Part shown: positions 26,901-38,900 of the stretch, in pieces | How positions within the stretch are numbered: the first letter of the stretch is position 1 | Layout: every line of letters starts with the position of its first letter | Assembly (NCBI RefSeq): GCF_026151205.1 | Contig: NC_087080.1 | Coordinates: forward strand, 13,463,337-13,527,336 | Length of the DNA stretch: 64,000 nt | Direction of reading: 5' to 3' | From: Bolinopsis microptera | Lineage: Eukaryota; Ctenophora; Tentaculata; Lobata; Bolinopsidae | Notes under the pieces: generated by a model | What the model was told of the DNA's origin: nothing | What the model saw: the letters and a program-made list of their open reading frames with translations, nothing else | Databases searched by the model: none | Made by a program: the position numbers and the translations under genes

Positions 26901-29900
26901 TACAGCAGACTAACACCCAGTTCCGGTACGGGTACGAGTACCTGGGTAATAGTGGCCGTCTGGTTATCACCCCTCTTACTGACAGGTGTTACATGACACT
27001 CACTACTGCTTTACATCTTCACAGGGGGGGCTCTCCTAAGGGTCCTGCTGGAACAGGTACTGTCATACCATGTTGTAGGATAGGTTTTTATTTTAAGATT
27101 TTAGTTTGCTTTGTACAGCGAAATTTCACTCTATTATTATGTATGCCATAATTTATTGTTGTTCTGAGGACTGTGCGCTGCGTTTTATTTCAATAAAAAT
27201 CAAATTTTCATCAAGCTACCACGTGAATCACTCTGCTAAATTTGCGTCATAACAGGTAAAACTGAGACAGTAAAGGATCTGGGCAAAGCTCTGGGAGACT
27301 ATGTCATTGTGGTCAACTGTTCTGAGGGTCTAGATTTCAAGAGTATGGGTAGAATGTTCAGTGGCTTAGCTCAGACTGGAGCTTGGGGCTGCTTTGATGA
27401 GTTCAACAGGTTTAAACTAAAATTAAAAACTAACTGAAACATATAATTTTATTAACTACGATAATTATATAGCTGCATGGTGCACAATTGATTTAGAACA
27501 AGTCACAGATTTGAAATCTTGAACATGTAATATCAAATCTTGCTGTATCAATTAAATATTATCATATCTTTTAACCACGTCCATCTCAGAATTAACATTG
27601 AAGTGTTGTCTGTGGTGGCTCAGCAGATCTTGTCTATACTATCCGCACTTGCTGCTGGTTATGCCAGATTTGTCTTTGAGTGCAGAGAAATCAATTTGGT
27701 GAGTACTTTTGTTACATTTTGATTTAGTCATGATCATGTTTTATCATCTAAATCTTCATCTAATTGGATAATACGTATACTCCGTTCTCCATACTCTTTG
27801 ATTTAATTATTATAACAATTAACATGCAAATGGAAACTGATCACTGTTTATACATAAGATAAAACCTCCCCTCAGGTATGGTCGTGTGGTATCTTCATCA
27901 CAATGAACCCCGGGTACGCTGGTCGTACGGAGCTTCCTGACAACTTGAAGAGTATGTTCAGACCAATCTCCATGGTGGTACCCGACTCTTGCCTCATTTC
28001 TGAGATTATCTTGTTTGGCGAGGGCTTCAACAACACCAAGGTACGATAAAGTGATCATTTTATTGTTCATTTTGTTTAAAATGCTGTTCCACACGCGCTA
28101 GTTTATAATGTGATCACTCAATACGTCTTGTTGACTTGACTAAAGTTTTGAACACTTGAAATTTCTAACCATGTCAAACCGCCGCCTGTACCTGGTGAAT
28201 TACCGTTCCACAAACTAATCCTGCACTACTGTATGGCTTGAAGCGGTAGTCAGAGCAATCTCTGGTTCCAATATAGCTTCCACCCTCCAAGAGGAGCATG
28301 GCTTGCAAATCATATTCTTAACTTTACCGAGAGTTTGTTTGACATAATTGTTCATTTCCTCATTCCTGGTCATGTAAACTATCGGATTACTGGCTGAATT
28401 GATGGACATGATTATGTAGGTCAACATCTGCAGCATTCCCTCGTCTTTATCTCCTTCTTTATTTTCTTCTTTAGCTTCCTCTTGGTGCTCTGATACTATT
28501 CGTTCTGTCAGGATAAGCACCCAGGACAGATTGAAGGTAACAAAGATTAGAGATAATATCAGAACCATCTTTGTTGCTTTCTTGTTCCCGTCAGACCCTT
28601 TTGCAGCCCCTTCTGGCCTTATTTTCTTGAGAGCTCTGATCGAGATAACTGAGCAACCTATTACAAATAATATCATGACACTCACAACAACGAAAGAAAC
28701 TTTCTCTGTCATTGAGATTTTACCATTTTCTTCATCTTCTTTGCCTTTTTCTTTCATGTAGGGATCGAGCATGACAAACTTTCCTGTGACAATGAAGGCT
28801 GCTACTATTGCAGCTGAAATGTAAACTTTTGATCTGCTTATCTGGTAGAGGGGCAAGTTGATAGCGATACACCTGAGAGCACAGAGAAAACAGGTAGCCA
28901 GTCCAGAAAGTTCGACCAACATGGCAAAGAAATTAAAATACATAAAATGCTTGTCATGATCTTTGTCGGAGCCGTTGTCGTCTTTCTTTCTGTCAGAATA
29001 AAGAACCAGTACCATTGCGCATACTGAATATAGACACAGTGTGATGTCCACAGAATTGAGGAAAACCAAGAATCTGTCGCCAATATTCCTATTCTTTCGT
29101 CTGAGGAAAAAAGATATCGACATAGTGTTGGTGATCGTTCCTATGCAAGCAATTGTGAGAGATATTGGCAGTCCAAATTCTATGCTGGCGTCTTTTCTGA
29201 CACTTTCATCCAAGCGAGCATCATCATCATACTCTGGAACCATTGATGTATTGAAAATAGTGGCCTTCAACTTCTAGACCTATGCTAGCAAGAAATCTCA
29301 AATACTACAATCAATAATGATGACCTAAAACCGAGCTGAAAATGAATGTCGCATTGTAGAATTGAGAGTAATTAAAACTCCAGAATTAATCAAAACGTGG
29401 TAATTATCCTCGACTCGATCTCCACGTGCAAGTATGGCGCCGGATAAGTCCGGGAAGCCAGCTGCACAGAATTATAAGGTAAGAAATTACCTATTATCTA
29501 CCTATCTTACACCTGCACGCTTGAGAGTCTACAGGTATATAGTCTCTTTTTGGGTTCAAGCTTCAGGAGTGCAAAATGAACATGGCTTGCAAATCATATT
29601 CTTAACTTTATTGAGGGATTGTTTGACATATTTGTTCATTTCCTCATTCCTGGTCATGTAAACAATCGGATTGCTGGCTGAATTTATTGAAATAATGATA
29701 TAAGTCATGATGCCCATCAAGCTCATCGTTTCTGTTTCTTCCTTATCTGACGTAAAATATATCAGCATTGACACCCAGGACAGATTGAACGTAACAAATA
29801 GGAGACCCAATATCAGAACCATCTTTGTGGCCTTCTTGTTCGTGTCAAATCTCTCTCCCGCCCTTTCTGGCCTCGTCATACTTAAAGCTTTAATAGAATA

Positions 29901-32900
29901 GACAAGAACAATTATTACCATTAAGCTAACATTAATGAGAGCCAAAAACAAAGGTATCGATTTTTCAAGGCCGTTTTGAAATATGTCCTTGTAGTAATCT
30001 GTCACAGCGGGAATGAACATGACCCACTTTCCTGTTATAATGAAGGATGCTACTAACACAGCTGAAATGTAAACTTTAGTGTTGCTCATTTGGTAGAGGG
30101 GCCAGTTGATGGCGATACATCTGAGAACACAAAGAAAGCAGGTAGCTAGTCCAGAAAGTTCGATCAACATTTGAAAGAAGATGAAAAACGACATCTGATG
30201 ATTTTCTTCCTTATTGTAAGGTTGGGACATGGCTGTCACGCCGATTACTGAAGAAATGCATATGATGATGTCCAAAAAGTTGAGAAGAATCAAAAATTTG
30301 TCTCCAAGGTTTCTGTTTTTCCGTCTCAAGAAGAAGTTTATTGATACAGCGTTTATGATTATCCCAAGGCTTGCAATAGTAACTGAAACTGGCATCCCCA
30401 ATTTGTTGCTCGCTTCTCCTCCCTCTCCTTCATCACCAGTAAAAATAGCGGTATCAGAATTCATTGATAAGAGATTTTGTCCGAGATCCAAACTAGCAAG
30501 AAATCTCAAACTTTTTAATCAGAAATAACATGAGATTGAACTTCAGGTTTATTACCGTTAGCAATTTTCCACGTGCAACTCATCACTGGCGGTAGACAGC
30601 AGCTGCAGAGAATTATTATTGTCTCCAGCTACGATCTGGTAGCCAGATGCCATGACGTCATGGTGTGGCTAAGTTGTAAAATAATCTGTTAAAGCTATGG
30701 AAGCTTTTACTGTCTTTAACAAAACTATTTCATTTAACCCTACATAGAAAACAAAATAAATCAGCACCTGCTACTTCATTTTCCAGTATAGGACAAGGAA
30801 ATACATATACATATCATATATTATACAGTTATACCCATTTAAGACATTAAACCTGACATGACTTAACTAAAACATATTTACTCCAACCAGTTATTAGCAA
30901 AGAAGGTGTTCACACTCTACTCGCTGGCAGTCCAACAGCTATCCCAACAAGAGCACTACGACTTTGGGCTCCGTGCTCTGGTGTCTGTGTTGAAATACGC
31001 GGGCCGCAAGAAGCGCTTACTGCCGGAGTATCCCGACGAGGAAATTCTCTTGCTAGCAATGAAGGACATGAACGTTGCTAAACTTACATCCGGTCAGTTT
31101 CTTGCTAGGTTTTTTGCTTCAAGGTTATTATTTGCGGTGGGAATTTCGTCATTTCAAGGACCCTGTCATGTATGTGAGTAAACTAACATGTCATAGAGTA
31201 ATTAAATTAACCGTTCCTAATTTCAGATGACACCCCACTATTCAACGGAATAATTCAAGATTTGTTCCCTGGTGTCGAAACCCCGATCCTCAACTACGGT
31301 GACCTCCAGACCGCTATAGAGTCTCAGATCGTTGCTGATGGACTGCAGAAAGTGCCGGTTATCATTACCAAGATCATTCAGTTGTATGAGACCAAGAACT
31401 CTCGGCACTCTGTCATGATTGTCGGAGATACAGGTGAGGAAACAGAAATTGAGAAGATAGCACTCTACATGTACAGTCTTGAGTCTACAAGTGTAAAGCT
31501 CACTTCTGGAGGGATACTTCTCGTTATATATTATGGCAGTTTGTGGCTGTAGAAACATTCTCAGAACGCGCTAATATAAGTCGGAGTAGCTTAGTACATA
31601 GTTTTGTTTGTCTTGAGACGCGCAGTGCGCGCAATCACCGTTTCCATAGAAACAACGATTCTTTATATGAAAAGCACAACTCTTTTTGCGCGAACTTTAA
31701 TTTCTAGCTAAATTCTCGGATTAAGTTGCCTAGCAACATGGATTAACCTTGAATTCGGGATCCAACACACTTGAGTTTCTATGGAGTAGGAACCGAAGCC
31801 AAATGACACCGAAGCCAAATCGAATTTCAAGGAACTTAAATAGTAACTCATCGTACAACTAGCTAAGCTGTAAACTAAGCCAATATTGGAAACCCCTTGA
31901 TATTGGAAACTAACAACCAAACAAATATTGGAAACGCTAAACTTGTCACTTATTTCAGGTTCTGGTAAATCTGTTGTGTGGAAAGTATTAAAGCATGCAC
32001 TGTCCAACATGTGGAAAGCTGATGCTAGCCAGCCTAAGAATGGTGTTAAGGAATATCCTATCAACCCCAAAGCTCTATCTCTCGGTGAACTTTACGGAGA
32101 GTTTGATCTCAAGTAAGCCATAATATATTTATTTTCTCGGAAGTGGGGCATGTTGTTATTCTAAGTAACAGAGTTGAGAAATATCCTGAGATACCTGGTT
32201 TTATTATTTAAGCTACCTGGGTTACTGATAATTATTCTAACCAACAACTCCCTCAGCACCAACGAATGGACTGACGGTGTCTTATCAGCTGTGATGAGGA
32301 AGACATGCTCTGAAGGCACACCAGACGAGAAGTGGATTCTGTTCGACGGACCTGTTGACACCCTCTGGATTGAGAGCATGAACTCTGTCATGGACGACAA
32401 CAAGGTTCTGACCCTCATCAACGGAGAACGTATTAGTATGCCTCAACAGGTATCTTTACTGTTCGAAGTAGGAGACTTGTCTGTAGCGTCCCCTGCCACC
32501 GTATCTCGGTGTGGTATGGTCTACATGGATAGCTCTGATTTGGGATGGCAGCCATATGTGGACAGTTGGCTTGAAAAACAGAAGGATCCCACCACTAGAT
32601 CTAATTTGAGGAGAATGTTCGAGAAGTACATTGTTCCTGTTCTAGATTTCCGTAAGAAGATGTGCACAGAGATTGTTCCCACGAGCACTCTGAACAGCGT
32701 TAAAAACCTTTGTGTTCTGTACGACTGTCTGGCTACTGTCGAGAACGGTGTAAGTACTTACGAAATGTACGGATCTTCAATGTTGAAGTATTGCAAAATA
32801 TTATTTTATGGCATGGAATTTTCCATTTCTTAATTTCTACTTTGTTCTATTTCTAAGCGACTACTTCATGTTCAGGTGAACCCGAAGGACGAAGAGAATC

Positions 32901-35900
32901 ACCAGAAAATGGTTGAGTTGTGGTTCTTGTTCAGTATGATATGGTCAGTCTGCTGTACTGTTACTGGAAACAGCAGAAAGGTAAGCCAGTCCCGAGCTGT
33001 TAACTTGTTAAGGACTCGTTAAAATATTAGAACAAGATTTTGCTCGTTTAAAATTTGCAAGAGAAGTTTTTTTCGGTTGTCAAAACACAGATCAAAATGT
33101 GATATTTTATGATGTGTAATACATCTATGATCTATCATCAGATTCATCAGACTTATTATATAACTTTATAATAATTAATAATTATTAATTGAATGAACAA
33201 CCTCAGATAATGGACAACTTCATCCGAGAGTTGGAAGGACAGTTCCCGAGTAAGGATACTGTGTACGAGTATTACATTGACGTCAAGCAAAAGTTCTGGG
33301 TTCTCTGGGAGGACAAACTTCGCAGTGGGTACGTGGTTTTATTATATTAGAATATTCAATATTATATTTTATCTAAAATACATGATCAGGAGAATAATTT
33401 GAGATTATAATGAAGAATTAGAATCCTTTTAAAGAATTGTTCTCTGAGGTAAAAGCTATTTACCGTGCCATATTAACAATCTTCATACACCTAGGGAGGA
33501 GATACACGCCTACAGCTTACTACAAGATGTTATGTCCCAACAGTACACAGTGTTACATTCATCACAAGCTTCAAATGTGGAGCCCCTTATGCTGTGGGCG
33601 TGGTACGGTAAAACTTCGTGTCAAGCTGTGAATAGCCCAAGCCACCTAACATACAAATCGTAGTCACTAAGAACTACAAAATGTTCATATCATAATAGTT
33701 TAAGAGACAAGAGTTCGTTGATAGAAAAAGACTTCTACTTTGCGACTTCAACATGCTCAAAATGATTTCTCCCAGATCGACATGGAGTGCTAACGGAGAA
33801 CAATGATTGAGTTTAGGTATGTATCTGTTGACGAAAAGCGAATGGTAGGACAAGGGAATGCGTGAACGTGGGTCCAAAGGTGAATGAGATTGTTCTCAAG
33901 GTTCACCTTATGTTATAACGGAGGCTCAGTTGAGGATGTTCGACTCAGAGTAAACCAAATACACTTTGAAGACTGAACCTTAGCAACATATCACATACCA
34001 TAGGTGTAAAATCCCGTTGTAAATTTAAATGTTCCCACCTATACATTATTACTTGATACTAAAAAACGTTTGATAGTTCTAACTCACATCTCATGTTATG
34101 TAGGTTAGAACTCTAAATAACATCTTCAGTCTTCGCAATTTTTTTAACGTTGGTGGCTTTGGTAATATCTCAAATTCTAAATTGGGTTCTGACCATCTTG
34201 AACGTTATAATGATAGCAACAAGCTGATATTTGGTGAGTTTAAAGGAAGTAGCTACTAGGTGTCCGATGCTATCAGTGACTTCACGATTCAACCAATATA
34301 AAATATAACAATTTGACAGGATAATCATACACAACGTCATCGACCATGACCTTGTCCTTTCAGTGATAATGGACAAAATTTCAGAAGTAGTATTATACGG
34401 TTCCTATAAACATGTTGCTTGTATATGCCACACAAGTTTTAGCTAGCTGGCGCACAACATATCTCAGTTCAAAGTGTAGATAATGTTCTGACTAGAACTA
34501 GATTCAAATCTAGATTTGTACTTGCTGGTAAATAATAAGTCCGTACTGTCTCCCTATTTACGATACTCAATATCACGGAGTCTGTTGGTAAAATGTTCTC
34601 GGGGTTTGATACCCGTTTCTAGTCATAAGACGGTCTAAAAATGCTGTATGAATGTTCTCTCTCCTGAGGTCCTGACGAGATCTTGTCCGCTTCTTTATAC
34701 AGGTTGATCACGGTGTTCGTCTTCACAGATTCTGGGTGACATGAATTCTTGTGAAGTGTGATGTCTTTCTGCTGTGGCTTACGGTACAAGCGGCTCGTCA
34801 CAGTTCCATCAGGTTCCACTCTAAGCTCTGTGTTAAGGAATGGGATGAACTCTTGGTCGTTCTCCGGAAACTCTACCTCCCACTTGAGTTTCTTGTCAGG
34901 GTCCTGGTCTGCGATACTCTGAACAAGTGCTAGAGCTTCTTCTCTTGTTACAGCTGTGCTGGTGGCGTCGTCAATGTACCGCTTGTAGAAGTCAGATAAG
35001 TAGACCGACAAGTAATGTAAGTCAGTGTAAACCGAGCTTCTCTCAAACTTGTACACTCTGATCACTGCGCAAAATGGTCCCGGTCTCAATCCCATGAAAA
35101 GGCCATCCTGCTGTATCCACAGAGTCCCATTATACACAAAGTATGAACTAGTCAGGATGTGTAATAGGATCTCGTGAACATCAGTCAGGTTCAGTCCCAT
35201 TTGGAACGGCGAAATCATTTCTTGCAGCTGGAGAAAAGTTGAAAATCGCAGAACAGAAACTAAATTTCTTTAAACGATGTAAACGACGACAAGTTTTTCC
35301 AGTCTTCATTTTGAACAGTTTTTCACATCAACAGTCATTATTTCCCATCTGTCAATCTAGGAATATACAACATCATCTGAACAGACTCAGAACAGTAGCA
35401 TTAAATCAACATATTTCTTATCAGTATCAGATTATCGCAGACAGTAAACTTCATATTGCACAGTTCAAGAACACTCTATACAATACAGTTGAACAACACG
35501 TTTTTCATAGAATTATAGCCATATCAGAAAGAAACCAGATTTCTATTAAAGAACAGTATAAGATGAACCTACAGAACAAGTTTACTTGGCTACTCAGTAA
35601 ATATTATCCACCACCGCCCCCTACTCCACCAACAGTTATTCAACCTGCAGCAGATCGCGTGACTACACTCAACTGTGATTCAGTTTCAGATAACCAGAAA
35701 TCTGTTCTTGCACTTGGGCCTAATTTTGCAGTAACACCACATGTTAATCAGGAGTTCAAGGACAAAGTTTCCATGGACATTGCACAATGCGTGTTTAAGA
35801 TCAGACATAAGCAAGCATTTGAACAACAACCAGTAGAACAGTCTATGGATGCAGAAGAACAGCCTACTAATACTCCAGAACATCATGAAGAAGCAGAAGA

Positions 35901-38900
35901 AGCAGAAGAGCCTACCTCGAAGAAGATCAAGAGGATTTGTCCCTTCCCCACACCCTTCACCCGAACCCCTGACCCCGCTTGCCCTGAACTTGAGGATAAA
36001 CTCGCATGTTTCAACCGTTTTGTCCTGAACTTAGTGAATAACCATCAGTCAAAAGACAACCTTACTCGCTCACAGAAACAAGGCTTATATTCACTAAGAA
36101 CGGATAGAACTATACATGTCTCAGTTTCAGACAAGTGTGGAGAGTTCGTAGTTACCACCAAGGATATTCATAGAACGCTGACGGAGAAACACCTAGAGGA
36201 AACTGCAGTTTACCTGCAGATACTCCCAACTAGGAAGGTACGAGGTCAGACAGTGACAGTTACGGAACCCACCGCCATCCAGAATTCACAACTCATAAAA
36301 AGAATGACCACTCAACTGGTAGATAGCTCCAATCAATTGTGGAAGAAAGTATGGACACAGCGAGGGCTCGATGATGATTATTTCAGACAAATCAGAGTTC
36401 CGGATCATGTTTCTCTTCCAGTCTTATATGTACTTATCAAGACTCACAAGAATTCTCCAGAATGTTTCAGAAACACCATCCCTCTGGAACAGGTGAAAGT
36501 ACGACCCATTATCAGCTGTGTTGACTCACCCACAGAGAGATTGAGCTGGCTGGTGACAACCATCCTCAAACCATTACTGAAGGAAATACCCAGTCACCTT
36601 GGTAATCTCTTTGAACATCTGGAAACTCTTCGTGCAATTCCGAAAGAACAGCTAGCTGGCAGGAGAATCTTCTCGGCGGACATTTCAGCACTTTATACCA
36701 ACATAAATGTCCAAGGTTGTATTGATGACGTTATAGAACTGGCCACTGAGCACCGGGAAAAACTTGATCTCATGGGACTGAACCTGACTGATGTTCACGA
36801 GATCCTATTACACATCCTGACTAGTTCATACTTTGTGTATAATGGGACTCTGTGGATACAGCAGGATGGCCTTTTCATGGGATTGAGACCGGGACCATTT
36901 TGCGCAGTGATCAGAGTGTACAAGTTTGAGAGAAGCTCGGTTTACACTGACTTACATTACTTGTCGGTCTACTTATCTGACTTCTACAAGCGGTACATTG
37001 ACGACGCCACCAGCACAGCTGTAACAAGAGAAGAAGCTCTAGCACTTGTTCAGAGTATCGCAGACCAGGACCCTGACAAGAAACTCAAGTGGGAGGTAGA
37101 GTTTCCGGAGAACGACCAAGAGTTCATCCCATTCCTTAACACAGAGCTTAGAGTGGAACCTGATGGAACTGTGACGAGCCGCTTGTACCGTAAGCCACAG
37201 CAGAAAGACATCACACTTCACAAGAATTCATGTCACCCAGAATCTGTGAAGACGAACACCGTGATCAACCTGTATAAAGAAGCGGACAAGATCTCGTCAG
37301 GACCTCAGGAGAGAGAACATTCATACAGCATTTTAGACCGTCTTATGACTAGAAACGGGTATCAAACACCCAGAAATTATTCCAACAGACGTCGTAGTAG
37401 TATTAGTAATAGAAATAGGGAGGATAACAGAACAGTGCTTAAGTTAGATTTTATCTCAGACAGTATCAGTAACAGAATTAGGAATCATATTAAACAGAAC
37501 AATTTACCTATTAAAGTTATATTTTCCCCAGCTAGAAAACTAAGAAATATTGTGTGCAATAACAGACCGTATGATAAGAGAACCTGTATTATTAACTCCT
37601 GTAAAATTTGTCCTTTATTAATAACTGAAGATAAAGATTGTGAGGTGAAGAACGTTGTGTATAAGATTACCTGTAAAATCTGTAATAATATTTATATTGG
37701 TGAGACGTGCAGGAGGGCACATGATAGGCTCGGAGAGCACCTAAGATATGCTAAATTTCCTTTAACTCCTTCTAACACTAGTCAAGCTTTTGCTATTCAT
37801 TATAACAGTTTACATAGGGGGTCAGAACCCAATTTAGAATTTGAGATTTTAAAAACAGAAAGCAACACAGCTAGAAGAAAGATTGCAGAAGCAATGCTTA
37901 TTTTGAAGTTCAAACCTAACATTAACAAGAGAGATGAGTTAGAAACTATCAAACGTTTTTTAGTAACAAGTACATAATAAACAGGGTGTAACATATTTTA
38001 TATTTTACAGACAGGGGATTGTCTACACATATGTAGTGATATTTAGTGATATTTATAGGTTTTGTTTACTTTCTGAGTACAGGGACCACATCTCACACAC
38101 GCACACTTCCGCCTCCTATTCAACACACTAACCCTTATAACATCAATCAAACCATATTAGGCTCCCACGTTTCACACTTCTCATTGGTCAGTACGATTCC
38201 CGCCATTTTCACTCCACACTAGATACATACCTACACACTTCACATCATGCACCTGTTCACCGTTGTAGCACTCCATGCTTCTGTATCATGTGTAGTATAT
38301 TTAGTAGTAGTTTTAGGAATGTACAGTATTTACTATAAAAGTTTGTCGTCGTATAAATTAGTTTTGTTATGAATTTTGTTATGACTTTTTTGTATCGAAT
38401 TTTTGGATAAAGTGGATTGAATAAATTAATGTACACAAATTTTGCCTCAGATATATGTTTTTTACGTTTTGAATTTTTAACACTTGTTTTTAGATCATGA
38501 ATACGATGTAGTTACATTGAAACGTCGAGTAATCTCCTTTCCCTAATAAGAGCATTTTTACTTGTCGCAACAACCGGGATAAAGATAATTTTTACCCAGA
38601 ATACAGAATATTAAATATTATATTTTATCTAAAATACATGATCAGGAAAATAATTTTAGATTATATGAGAATTAGATATACTCTTTAAAAGAATTGTCTC
38701 CTGCTATAAAAAGCTATGTTACCTGCCATATTAACATATTTCATACACCTCAGGTGGAGATACAACCCTACAGCGCCCTTCTACAAGATAGTTGTCCCAA
38801 CAGTTGACACAGTTCGTTACGAGTTCATCACCCAAGCTCTCATATCTGGTGGAGCCCCAGTTATGCTGGTTGGGCCTGTTGGTACCGGTAAAACTTCCGT

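Noticed and set aside
33437-33631. Possible extra coding exon of DNAH2
   Set aside because: It is a frame-broken duplicate of the start of exon 43, with a weakened acceptor; the intact exon lies downstream.
38440-38604. Hammerhead ribozyme, as found in some Penelope-like elements
   Set aside because: Only a GAAACGTC-like piece near 38518 is present; I found no CTGATGA core upstream on either strand in this region by eye.
38716-38753. In-frame ATG just upstream of exon 43 as an alternative start
   Set aside because: It lies in the intron before a strong acceptor (CTCAG), and phase from exon 42 fits exactly.
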